64,000 nt of DNA from Cellulomonas alba. GTDB lineage: Bacteria; Actinomycetota; Actinomycetes; Actinomycetales; Cellulomonadaceae. The notes beneath the pieces were generated by a model, which ran no database searches, was not told the DNA's origin, and saw only the letters and a program-made list of their open reading frames with translations. Positions 16,951 to 25,961 of this stretch are shown here, piece by piece (the first letter of the stretch is position 1; the number at the start of each line of letters is the position of its first letter). The stretch spans positions 1,095,461-1,159,460 of the forward strand of contig NZ_JAUCGQ010000001.1 of assembly GCF_030362835.1 (NCBI RefSeq), given 5' to 3'. Position numbers and translations under genes: made by a program.

Positions 16951-18558
16951 GTGACGACCACGACCACGACTCCCGACCAGGGCCCCGCCACCACCACCGG
17001 CGCGGTCCCCACGGTCACCGGCGCCTTCCCGACGGTCGGCGAGCAGCTCGCCCACGTCGGCTCCCTCGTCCGCGCGGCCCGGCAGCACCGCGGCCTCACG
17101 CAGGCGCAGCTCGCCGAGCGGCTCGGCACGAGCCAGAGCGCGGTGCACCGCATCGAGCAGGGCGCGCAGAACGTCAGCTTCGACATGCTGACGCGCATCG
17201 GCGCCGCGCTCGACTCGCCGATCGTCACGCTCGGCGCGCCCCAGCACACGCACCTGCGCGTGCACGGCGGCCTGCAGCTCTCCGGGCGCCTCGACGTCAA
17301 CACCAGCAAGAACGGCGCCGTGGCGCTGCTGTGCGCGAGCCTGCTCAACCGCGGCACCACGCGGCTGCGCAACGTCGCGCGCATCGTCGAGGTCGACCGC
17401 ATCGTCGACGTGCTGCGCTCGATCGGCGTCCGCGCCACGTGGTCGACGGACGGCCGCGACCTCGAGATCGTCGCGCCCCGCCGCCTCGACCTCGGCGGGA
17501 TCGACGCCGACGCCGCACGCCGCACGCGTTCGATCATCATGTTCCTCGGCCCGCTGCTGGGCCTCGAGGACACGTTCGAGCTCCCGTACGCGGGCGGCTG
17601 CGACCTGGGCACGCGCACGGTCGAGCCGCACATGATCGCGCTCCGCCCGTTCGGCCTGTCCGTCACCGCGACGGCCGGCAACTACCACGCGGTCGTCACG
17701 GACCCGGGCCGTCGCGACCTCACCGTGGTCCTCACGGAGCGCGGCGACACCGTCACCGAGAACGCGATCATGGCGGCCGCCCGCCGCGACGGCGTCACGA
17801 CCATCCGCAACGCGAGCCCGAACTACATGGTCCAGGACCTGTGCTTCTACCTCGAGCTGCTCGGCGTCCGCGTCGACGGCATCGGCACCACCACGCTGCG
17901 CGTGCACGGCCTGCCCGAGATCGACGCCGACGTCGAGTACTCGGTGTCGGAGGACCCGGTCGAGGCGATGAGCCTCCTGACCGCCGGCATCGTCACGGGG
18001 TCGGAGATCACCGTCGGCCGCGTGCCGATCGAGTTCATGGAGATCGAGCTCGCGACGCTCGCCGAGATGGGCCTGCGCTACACGCTGTCCGAGGAGTACG
18101 CCGCTCGGAACGGCCGGACGCGGCTCGTCGACGTCACGGTGCACCCGAGCGAGCTGCGCGCGCCGATCGACAAGATCCACCCGCTGCCGTTCCCGGGCCT
18201 GAACATCGACAACCTGCCGTTCTTCGCGGTCATCGCCGCGTGCGCGACGGGCGAGACGCTGATCCACGACTGGGTCTACGAGGGCCGCGCCATCCACCTC
18301 ACCGACCTCACGCGGCTCGGCGCCGACGTGCGGCTCGCGGACGCGCACCGGCTGTTCGTCAGCGGACCGACCCGCTGGTCGGGTGCCGAGGTGTCGTGCC
18401 CGCCCGCGCTGCGGCCGGCCGTCGTCATCCTGCTCGCGATGCTCGCGGCGAAGGGCACGTCCGTGCTCCGCAACGTCGACATCATCGCGCGCGGCTACGA
18501 GCAGCTGCAGGAGCGCCTGGTCGAGCTCGGCGCGCACATCGAGACGTTCCGCGACTGA
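16951..18558 (+). CDS. helix-turn-helix / MurA-like (EPT) fusion protein
   Basis: 535 residues from the GTG at 16951, chosen because TACCGT ends six bases before it and the upstream in-frame sequence is non-protein-like. A Thr/Pro-rich tail (1-30) precedes an XRE-type helix-turn-helix (about 35-90: LVRAARQHRGLTQAQLAERL, SQSAVHRIEQG). The rest is an enolpyruvyl transferase domain of the MurA type: Lys120-Asn121, the MurA-like Cys217 in AGGCDLGTRTVEPH and Asp420 in LNIDNLP are all kept. Canonical MurA makes UDP-GlcNAc-enolpyruvate for peptidoglycan. The attached DNA-binding domain and the two palindromes at its promoter suggest a sensor-repressor or autoregulated second enzyme. Activity is unproven. 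A dedicated murA is not in this window. Confidence 0.85.
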   Translation: MTTTTTTPDQGPATTTGAVPTVTGAFPTVGEQLAHVGSLVRAARQHRGLTQAQLAERLGTSQSAVHRIEQGAQNVSFDMLTRIGAALDSPIVTLGAPQHTHLRVHGGLQLSGRLDVNTSKNGAVALLCASLLNRGTTRLRNVARIVEVDRIVDVLRSIGVRATWSTDGRDLEIVAPRRLDLGGIDADAARRTRSIIMFLGPLLGLEDTFELPYAGGCDLGTRTVEPHMIALRPFGLSVTATAGNYHAVVTDPGRRDLTVVLTERGDTVTENAIMAAARRDGVTTIRNASPNYMVQDLCFYLELLGVRVDGIGTTTLRVHGLPEIDADVEYSVSEDPVEAMSLLTAGIVTGSEITVGRVPIEFMEIELATLAEMGLRYTLSEEYAARNGRTRLVDVTVHPSELRAPIDKIHPLPFPGLNIDNLPFFAVIAACATGETLIHDWVYEGRAIHLTDLTRLGADVRLADAHRLFVSGPTRWSGAEVSCPPALRPAVVILLAMLAAKGTSVLRNVDIIARGYEQLQERLVELGAHIETFRD

Positions 18559-18583
18559 CGCCGCCTGACGCGCCGCAGACGAA

Positions 18584-18613
18584 GGGCCGGCCACCTCAGC
18601 GGGTGGCCGGCCC
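18584..18613. terminator. bidirectional terminator between the HTH/MurA-like gene and guaB
   Basis: A perfect 12-bp stem (GGGCCGGCCACC / GGTGGCCGGCCC) with a six-base loop lies between two convergent genes, 26 and 21 bases from their stops. It can serve both directions. Confidence 0.75.
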
Positions 18614-18633
18614 ATCGGCATCCTGAGCGGCGC

Positions 18634-20199
<1,566 letters not shown>

Positions 20200-20313
20200 T
20201 CACCGACGGGCATCGTCTCGCGGGGCGATCAGCCGCCGCGACGGCGAACCGCGACGCCGAACCGGGACGCAGGAGCGAGGCGACCGCGGACCGGCCGGAC
20301 CACGCCCCGCGCG

Positions 20314-21003
20314 TCAGCGGATCAGCCCCCGCCGCAGCCCGATGGCCACGGCCTGCGCGCGGTCCTTCGCGCCGAGCTTGCGGAACAGCCGACGGGCGTG
20401 CGTCTTGACCGTGTCCTCGGAGAGGAACAGCTCGGCGCCGATCTGCGCGTTCGACCGCCCGTAGCTCATGCCGACCAGCACCTCGACCTCGCGCTTGGTG
20501 AGCGGCGCGATGTGCGGCAGCGCGGGCGCGGCCTCGTCGGTCCGCTCGGCCACGGCGACCGCGACCGACTCGCCCTGCTCGGCCGGCGGCACGGGGTGCG
20601 GGACCTCGACGGCGGTGGCGCGCAGCCCCGGGAGCACGGGGCTCGCGAGCACGTGCGCCGCGACCGCCGACATCTCGGGCCGACCGACGTCGGGCGCGAG
20701 GAACCCGCGGGCGCCCAGCGCGAGCGCCCGGTCGAGCGCGACGGCGTCGTCGGGAGCGGCGAGCAGCACGACCGCCGCCGACGGGGCGACGGCACGCAGC
20801 CGGCGGATCGCCTCGATCGAGCCCGGAGCGGGCAGGTGGGCGTCGAGCAGCACGAGGGTCGGCGGCATCCGACGCGCGAGCGAGAGGAGCTCGTCCACCG
20901 TCGACGCTGCGCGCACGGGACCGAGCGTGGGCACCCCGACCGCGGTGACGACGAGACGCTCGCGCACCGCTGCCGAGCCGTGACAGACCACGACCCCCGA
21001 CAT
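20314..21003 (-). CDS. BldM-like orphan response regulator (LuxR-type)
   Basis: 229 residues. An N-terminal receiver-like domain (1-130) carries Asp54 in VLLDAHLP, the usual phosphorylation position, but the acidic pair near the N-terminus is replaced (VVVCHGSAA), the Thr/Ser switch is Ala (VVLLAAPDD) and the late Lys is missing (GARGFLAPD). Normal phosphorylation is therefore unlikely. The C-terminal LuxR helix-turn-helix (about 165-229), with GRSNAQIG, LFLSEDTVKTHARRLFRKLGA and DRAQAVAIGLR, closely resembles Streptomyces BldM. No histidine kinase is adjacent. GGGGAGG four bases before the ATG at 21003 supports the start. It lies among guaB, a MerR-type regulator and a WhiD-type protein. Confidence 0.87.
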   Translation of the reverse strand: MSGVVVCHGSAAVRERLVVTAVGVPTLGPVRAASTVDELLSLARRMPPTLVLLDAHLPAPGSIEAIRRLRAVAPSAAVVLLAAPDDAVALDRALALGARGFLAPDVGRPEMSAVAAHVLASPVLPGLRATAVEVPHPVPPAEQGESVAVAVAERTDEAAPALPHIAPLTKREVEVLVGMSYGRSNAQIGAELFLSEDTVKTHARRLFRKLGAKDRAQAVAIGLRRGLIR

Positions 21004-21146
21004 CGATCCTCCCCTCGAGCCGGGGCAGTCCCCCGGCTACCTGGGTTCTATCGGCCGCCAAGGTGCGCGACGTTAGTCATCCACCCGTTCGGCCGCTTGC
21101 GCTTCGTCCGATGACGCGCCTTGTGGGTGGAATGCCCACCCCCGAA

Positions 21147-22076
21147 TCACCCGTCGGCCGCGTGCGGCTCGGCCACGGCGAGCACCTCGTGGACCAGTCC
21201 GGGGAACGACCGCGCCCGGTGCACGGACCGTCCGAGCGGCAGACCGGCTGCCGCGGCGTCGGGCAGCATGACGAACTGCGGCAGGTCGGCGCGGTCCGCG
21301 GCGAGGCGCTCGACCACGGCGAGGTCGGCGTCGGTGCGCTCTCCGACCAGCACGGTCGCGCGGGCGCGCGTCATCGTCGCGAGCTCGACCCCGTGGTGCG
21401 GCGCGAGCGGGCCGCCGACGATCCGCGCGTCGACGCCGTGCGACGCGAGCGCGGCGGCCACCGCGTGCGCGACCACCGGCCGCGGCTGACCCGTCGGCAC
21501 GAGCACCAGCACGACCGGACGCCCCGCGGGGTGCCGCGTGCCGACGGCGTACGACGCCCGCAGCGCCGCGAGCGCGGCCGATCGCAGCGTCGAGGCGGCG
21601 TCGACCCCGGGCAGGTCGACGACGGTGCGCCGCGCGAGCGCGACCGTCGCGGGCTCCACGAGCTCCGTCCACCAGGGCACCACGTCGTCGTGCGGCTGGC
21701 CCGGGCCGAGCGCGAGCAGCCGCACGCACCGGTGCTCGTCGCCCGCGAGGGCGGCGTCGACCAGCGCGGTCGGCGTCGGCTCCGGCCCCGTCCAGGCCGC
21801 GACGGCGGAGTCGCCGCTCTCGACGTCGGTGGCGAGCGCGATACGCGCGGCCTCGGCGGGTGCGACGCCCTCGAGCGTCAGCCGGCGCATGACGAGCAGA
21901 CGCTCGACGTCGTGCGCGGTGTACCGCCGGTGCGCCCCCGCGAGGTGCTCGGACGGGCCGAGCCCGTACCGCCGGTCCCACGTCCGCAGCGTCGCCGGGG
22001 CGACGCCGAGCCGCCGAGCGACGGCGGCGACGGCGAGCGCGGGCGCAGGCACGACCGCGTCGGGACGGGTGGTCAT
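21147..22076 (-). CDS. MerR-type regulator with degenerate B12-binding-like domain
   Basis: 309 residues. The MerR helix-turn-helix is at about 15-80 (VAAVARRLGVAPATLRTWDRRYGL, GAHRRYTAHDVERLLVMRRL). The remainder looks like the helical plus Rossmann arrangement of cobalamin-binding regulators such as CarH/LitR, but the DxHxxG cobalamin-ligand motif is not visible; the corresponding loop reads VPTGQPRPVVAHAVA. A B12-independent sensor is therefore more likely. The ATG at 22076 has CACAAT ending six bases upstream (minus 22088-22083) and no Shine-Dalgarno. It is divergent from the whiB-type gene, which suggests regulation of one or both. Confidence 0.78.
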   Translation of the reverse strand: MTTRPDAVVPAPALAVAAVARRLGVAPATLRTWDRRYGLGPSEHLAGAHRRYTAHDVERLLVMRRLTLEGVAPAEAARIALATDVESGDSAVAAWTGPEPTPTALVDAALAGDEHRCVRLLALGPGQPHDDVVPWWTELVEPATVALARRTVVDLPGVDAASTLRSAALAALRASYAVGTRHPAGRPVVLVLVPTGQPRPVVAHAVAAALASHGVDARIVGGPLAPHHGVELATMTRARATVLVGERTDADLAVVERLAADRADLPQFVMLPDAAAAGLPLGRSVHRARSFPGLVHEVLAVAEPHAADG

Positions 22077-22204
22077 GACGCGATTGTGCCAGGCACACGG
22101 CGCGTTCTCGGCGCGATCCGCGCGGCGAGGACGCTCGCGAACCCGCCGTGCCGTGCACAACGCGGCGCGATGTCCCCCGATCGTGGCCAGATTGCGACAC
22201 GGTC

Positions 22205-22233
22205 TTGAACCACTTCTGAAGCGGTTGTAACGT
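22205..22233 (+). promoter_or_regulatory. promoter of the whiB-type gene
   Basis: TTGAAC (22205-22210), 17 bases, TAACGT (22228-22233): a good vegetative-type promoter. Transcription would begin near 22240 and give a leader of about 88 nucleotides before the ATG at 22328. Confidence 0.65.
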
Positions 22234-22239
22234 GACGTC

Positions 22240-22327
22240 GCATCACCCGCCGAGGCAAGCAGGCGGGCCAGCCCGAGCCCCTGGCAACGCCGCCCCGCGT
22301 CGTTGCCGGACGACCGAGGAGGACCAC
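22240..22327 (+). promoter_or_regulatory. structured 5' leader of the whiB-type gene
   Basis: The leader can form a 6-bp stem CCCGCC/GGCGGG (22246-22251 with 22262-22267) and a CCAG/CTGG stem (22268-22271 with 22281-22284). It can also form either GGCAACG/CGTTGCC (22283-22289 with 22301-22307) or GTCGT/ACGAC (22299-22303 with 22310-22314). The last two exclude each other and lie directly before the ribosome site GAGGAGGA (22316-22323). This could switch translation; no known riboswitch family fits fully. Confidence 0.4.
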
Positions 22328-22630
22328 ATGGCGGAGATCTCGCGACTTCCCGGACCGGTGATGGACCTGTGGGAATGGCAGTTCGAGGGCGCATGCCGCG
22401 ACGCCGACCAGGACCTGTTCTTCCACCCGGAGGGCGAGCGAGGCTCGGCACGCCGGCGCCGCGCCGAGGCGGCCAAGGCGATCTGCGCGACCTGCCCCGT
22501 GATCAAGGAGTGCCGCGAGCAGTCCCTCGCGGTGCGTGAGCCGTACGGCGTGTGGGGCGGCCTCTCCGAGGACGAGCGCGCCGCGATCCTCGCGCGTCAG
22601 TCCCGCCGGCGCTCCGAGCTCGCGGTCTGA
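22328..22630 (+). CDS. WhiB-family iron-sulfur regulator, WhiD/WhiB3 type
   Basis: 100 residues. Four cysteines at 23, 53, 56 and 62 match the [4Fe-4S] ligand spacing, followed by the GVWGG turn (75-79) and a basic C-terminal tail. The N-terminal LPGPVMDLWEWQFEGACRD and FFHPEGERG segments match the WhiB3 (Mycobacterium) / WhiD (Streptomyces) subfamily rather than WhiB1 or WhiB4. Such proteins bind the primary sigma factor and sense redox signals or nitric oxide. GAGGAGGA five bases upstream supports the ATG. The gene has its own promoter and a structured leader, and it is convergent with groES. Placement beside guaB and groES matches the M. tuberculosis order. Confidence 0.92.
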   Translation: MAEISRLPGPVMDLWEWQFEGACRDADQDLFFHPEGERGSARRRRAEAAKAICATCPVIKECREQSLAVREPYGVWGGLSEDERAAILARQSRRRSELAV

Positions 22631-22668
22631 GCTCGCGCAACCGACCCCGCGCGGCGCGGCCGCGTACG

Positions 22669-22705
22669 ACGAAGCCCCGCCGGACCAGGTCCGACGGGGC
22701 TTCGT
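22669..22705. terminator. bidirectional terminator between whiB-type gene and groES
   Basis: An 11-bp stem ACGAAGCCCCG/CGGGGCTTCGT encloses a second perfect stem CGGACC/GGTCCG with a one-base loop. It lies between convergent genes and can serve both strands. Confidence 0.8.
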
Positions 22706-22740
22706 GCTGCCTGGTGCGCGTCAGCCGCGCACCGCAGGGA

Positions 22741-23037
22741 TCACTTGACGACGACCGCGAGGATGTCGCGCGCCGAGAGGATGAGGTACTCCTCGCCGGA
22801 GTACTTGACCTCGGTGCCGCCGTACTTGCTGTAGATCACCTTGTCGCCGACGGCCACGTCGAGCGGCACACGGTTGCCCTTGTCGTCGATCCGGCCCGGA
22901 CCCACCGCGAGGACCTCGCCCTCCTGGGGCTTCTCCTTCGCGCTGTCCGGGATGACGAGACCCGACGCCGTCGTGGTCTCGGCCTCGAGGGCCTTGACGA
23001 CGATGCGGTCCTCGAGCGGCTTGATGGAGACCGACAC
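22741..23037 (-). CDS. groES: co-chaperonin GroES
   Basis: 98 residues. GroES caps the GroEL folding chamber. [16 protein letters not shown] at the start, the mobile loop [20 protein letters not shown] and [16 protein letters not shown] are canonical. The GTG at 23037 is supported by GGGGAGG six bases upstream. Its promoter overlaps a CIRCE element (23173-23199), so HrcA repression and heat induction are expected. No groEL follows: the next gene downstream is the convergent whiB-type gene, and a terminator lies between. GroEL must be encoded elsewhere. Confidence 0.96.
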   Translation of the reverse strand: MSVSIKPLEDRIVVKALEAETTTASGLVIPDSAKEKPQEGEVLAVGPGRIDDKGNRVPLDVAVGDKVIYSKYGGTEVKYSGEEYLILSARDILAVVVK

Positions 23038-23158
23038 AGCGGACCTCCCCTTCGCATGTGAGTTCGTCTGTCTGGGGACGCGCCGTGGTCCGCCGTCGTC
23101 GCGGGTGCCGGGGACCGGGCGCCGCTGGCAGCCTCAGGTCGAGAGTGCCAGCTCCTCA

Positions 23159-23187
23159 ACTCTAGGAACGGGTTAGCACTCGGTCAA
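23159..23187 (-). promoter_or_regulatory. groES promoter
   Basis: On the minus strand TTGACC (23187-23182), 17 bases, TAGAGT (23164-23159). The -35 hexamer lies inside the CIRCE spacer. The start would be near 23152, giving a leader of about 115 bases. Confidence 0.75.
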
Positions 23188-23199
23188 GGCGAGTGCCAA
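23173..23199. promoter_or_regulatory. CIRCE element (HrcA operator)
   Basis: TTAGCACTC, nine bases, GAGTGCCAA; one mismatch to the consensus inverted repeat. It overlaps the groES -35 and spacer. A further half-site GAGTGCCAG is at 23143-23151, near the predicted transcription start. Confidence 0.88.
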
Positions 23200-23316
23200 C
23201 CGTGCGCCCGGGGCGAACGAGATCGCAGGCGACCCGGCACCGCTTTCCGGCTCCCACCGGCCGGGTCACGGCCCCGACCACCTCGCGGGCGGCACGCGCC
23301 GTGCGAGGATCGCGCC

Positions 23317-24498
23317 ATGGACCCGGCCGGCATCGCCCCGCTGCTCAGCCCGCAGGGCTGGGCCCTGCTGGCCGCGCTGCCGCCCTACGACGAGTCCCGC
23401 GCGATGGCCCTCTCCGAGCGCCTGCGCGACGAGGGGCTCGACCCTGAGCTCGTCGCAGCCGCGCTGACCCAGTCGCGGCTGCGCTCGCGCGCGCGGGCGA
23501 AGTTCGGCGACTTCGCCGACGGCATGCTCTTCACCGCGGCCGGCCTCGAGCAGGCGACGCGGCTGACGGTCGCGGCGCACCACGCGCGGCGGTACCGCGA
23601 CGCCGGCGCGACGCGCGTGGCCGACCTCACGTGCGGCATCGGCGCGGACGCGATGGCGTTCGCGGGCGTCGGTCTCGGCGTGCTCGCGGTCGACCTCGAC
23701 GAGACGACGGCGGCGGTCGCGACGGTCAACCTGCGGCACTTCCCCGAGGTCGACGTGCGGCACGGCGACGGGCTCGCGACCGACCTCGGGGGCGTCGACG
23801 CGCTGTTCGCCGACCCGGCCCGCCGGACGTCGGGCGGTTCGCGCGTGTTCGACCCGGCCGCGTACGCGCCCCCGCTCGACGCGGTGCTCGCGCTGCGCCA
23901 GCGCATCCCGGCGCTCGGCCTCAAGCTCGGCCCGGGCCTGCCGCACGGCGCGGTGCCCGACGACGCGCAGGCGCAGTGGGTGAGCGTCGACGGCGAGGTC
24001 GTCGAGGTCGGGCTGTGGTTCGGTCCGCTCGCGCCCGAGGGGCCCGGACGCTCGGCGCTCGTGCTGGCGGGCAGCCACGCGCACGTCGTCGCACCGGGGC
24101 CGGACGGTCCCGCGCACGCGCACGTCCGGCCCGTCGGCGGCTACCTGTACGAGCCCGACGGCGCCGTGATCCGCGCCGGCCTGGTCGGCGACGTGGCCGA
24201 GCGGGTGCGCGGCGGCCTCGTCGACCCCACGATCGCCTACGTGACGTCCGACCATCGCAGCGACCTGCCCGAGGCGAGCGCCTACCGGGTGCTCGACACC
24301 CTCCCGTTCGGCCTCAAGCGCCTGCGCGCCTACCTGCGCGAGCGCGGCGTGGGGCGCCTGACGATCAAGAAGCGCGGCACCGCCGTGGTGCCCGAGCAGC
24401 TGCGCCGCCAGCTCGACCTGCGCGGGGACGCGGAGGCGACGATCGTCCTGACGCGCGTGGCCGGCGCGCAGACCGTGCTCGTCGTGGAGCCGCTCTGA
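23317..24498 (+). CDS. THUMP-like class I SAM-dependent methyltransferase
   Basis: 393 residues. An N-terminal helical region (1-90) precedes a Rossmann methyltransferase core with motif I VADLTCGIGADAMAFA near residue 101, an acidic loop VDLDET and ADPARRTSGG where catalytic N/D-P-P loops lie. The C-terminal third, ending in LTIKKRGTAVVPEQLRRQL, resembles the THUMP-like domain found in this actinobacterial family. Substrate is unknown; RNA is plausible. The ATG follows GAGGAT by six bases, possibly leaderless. Its stop overlaps the start of the next gene (TGATG), indicating co-translation with the carboxylate-amine ligase. Confidence 0.82.
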   Translation: MDPAGIAPLLSPQGWALLAALPPYDESRAMALSERLRDEGLDPELVAAALTQSRLRSRARAKFGDFADGMLFTAAGLEQATRLTVAAHHARRYRDAGATRVADLTCGIGADAMAFAGVGLGVLAVDLDETTAAVATVNLRHFPEVDVRHGDGLATDLGGVDALFADPARRTSGGSRVFDPAAYAPPLDAVLALRQRIPALGLKLGPGLPHGAVPDDAQAQWVSVDGEVVEVGLWFGPLAPEGPGRSALVLAGSHAHVVAPGPDGPAHAHVRPVGGYLYEPDGAVIRAGLVGDVAERVRGGLVDPTIAYVTSDHRSDLPEASAYRVLDTLPFGLKRLRAYLRERGVGRLTIKKRGTAVVPEQLRRQLDLRGDAEATIVLTRVAGAQTVLVVEPL

Positions 24499-25646
24499 TG
24501 GCCGCGCCCGTCGCGCTGCCGTTCGCGCGGTCCGAGCGGTCGACCGTCGGGGTCGAGTGGGAGATCGCGCTCGTCGACGCCGACTCGGGCGACCTGCGGC
24601 AGGCGGCCCAGACGGTGCTCGCCGCCGTCGAGCCGAGCCGTGGCCCCGGCCACCCGAACATCACGCAGGAGCTCCTGCTCAACACCGTCGAGATCAGCTC
24701 CGGCAAGTGCACGACCGTCGCCGAGGCGGGCCGCGACCTGCAGGCGGCGCTCGACGAGATCCGCCGCGTCGCCGAGCCGCTGCGCATCGAGCTGATGTGC
24801 GCGGGCACGCACCCGTTCGCGCAGTGGACCCAGCAGAAGGTCACCGACAAGGAGCGGTACGCGACGCTCATCGACCGGACGCAGTGGTGGGGCCGGCAGA
24901 TGCTGATCTACGGCGTGCACGTGCACGTCGGCATCGAGGACCGCGCCAAGGTCCTGCCGATCGCGCGCGCGATGCTGACCGTGTTCGCGCACCTGCAGTC
25001 GCTGTCCGCGTCCTCGCCGTTCTGGGGCGGCGCGGACACCGGCTACGCGTCGAACCGCGCGCTGCTGTTCCAGCAGCTGCCCACCGCGGGTCTGCCGTAC
25101 CAGTTCGAACGCTGGGAGCAGCTCGAGCAGTACGTCGGCGACATGCTGCACACCGGCGTCATCGACCAGTTCGACGAGGTGCGCTGGGACATCCGGCCGT
25201 CGCCGCGGTTCGGCACCCTCGAGATGCGGGTCGCCGACGGCGCGCCGAGCCTGCTCGAGGTCATGGCGATCTCGGCCCTCACGCACTGCTTCGTCGAGCA
25301 CTTCTCGTCGATGCTCGACCGCGGCGAGACGCTCCCGACGCTGCCACCGTGGTTCGTGCAGGAGAACAAGTGGCGCTCCGCGCGGTACGGCATGGACGCG
25401 ATCGTCATCACGGACGCCGCGGGTGACGAGGAGCTCGTCACGGACTCGGTGACGCGCTGGCTGACGGAGCTCGCGCCCGTGGCGGAGCGGCTCGGGTGCG
25501 CCGCCGAGCTCGACGCGGTGCGCGTGATCCTGCGCCGCGGAGCGTCGTACCAGCGGCAGCGCGCCGTGGCCCGCCGCAACGCCGGCCAGCTCGACGCCGT
25601 GGTCGCGTCGCTCGTGGCGGAGATGGAAGCCGGCCGGCCGCTCTGA
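24498..25646 (+). CDS. YbdK-type carboxylate-amine ligase (glutamate-cysteine ligase family 2)
   Basis: 382 residues of the GCS2 family. The N-terminus has STVGVEWEIALVD, the metal-binding centre YGVHVHVGIED lies near residue 137 and RFGTLEMRVADG follows near 235. Members ligate glutamate to amino compounds; some have weak glutamate-cysteine ligase activity, but actinobacteria that make mycothiol do not need glutathione, so the physiological product is open. The start overlaps the preceding methyltransferase stop by one base. No strong terminator is seen before the small minus-strand frame that follows. Confidence 0.88.
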   Translation: MAAPVALPFARSERSTVGVEWEIALVDADSGDLRQAAQTVLAAVEPSRGPGHPNITQELLLNTVEISSGKCTTVAEAGRDLQAALDEIRRVAEPLRIELMCAGTHPFAQWTQQKVTDKERYATLIDRTQWWGRQMLIYGVHVHVGIEDRAKVLPIARAMLTVFAHLQSLSASSPFWGGADTGYASNRALLFQQLPTAGLPYQFERWEQLEQYVGDMLHTGVIDQFDEVRWDIRPSPRFGTLEMRVADGAPSLLEVMAISALTHCFVEHFSSMLDRGETLPTLPPWFVQENKWRSARYGMDAIVITDAAGDEELVTDSVTRWLTELAPVAERLGCAAELDAVRVILRRGASYQRQRAVARRNAGQLDAVVASLVAEMEAGRPL

Positions 25647-25654
25647 GGCGCCGC

Positions 25655-25909
25655 TCAGGGCGCAGACGGCCAGGTGCCGCTTGCAGCGCCGGACTCGAGC
25701 CCAGGTCCCGCACCGTCCAGCGGATCGGGCTCGAGCCGGCGCCACGTGTGCAGGACGTGGTCGGCCACGGCGCCGAAGCGGTCGGCGTCTCGGCCGGCGT
25801 AGACGCCGAAGACGAACGCCCACCCGGCGTGGTCGACGTGGGTGTCGACCAGCCGCCCACCGCTCGGCAGCAGCCAGGAGATGCGCGTCCCGCTGCCGAT
25901 CGGCCCCAC
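25655..25909 (-). CDS. small hypothetical protein
   Basis: 84 codons from a GTG at 25909. The sequence reads like a folded domain (RISWLLPSGGRLVDTHV, GWAFVFGVYAGRDADRF, HVLHTWRRLEPDP) and has amino-acid variety unlike the Arg/Ala/Pro-rich shadows elsewhere. The last 15 or so residues are low-complexity. I do not recognise a family. No ribosome site or clear promoter is seen. It fills the gap between convergent/divergent neighbours, which supports a real gene. Confidence 0.5.
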   Translation of the reverse strand: MGPIGSGTRISWLLPSGGRLVDTHVDHAGWAFVFGVYAGRDADRFGAVADHVLHTWRRLEPDPLDGAGPGLESGAASGTWPSAP

Positions 25910-25961
25910 GTAGGGCGAAACGCGGTCGTGTCACCCCTGACCCGGCGTCTAGCGTCGCCGC

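Noticed and set aside
22240..22327. SAM-type riboswitch before the whiB-type gene
   Set aside because: CCCTGGCAACG recalls the SAM core, but the kink-turn and the other conserved joining strands are not found. Kept only as an unclassified structured leader.
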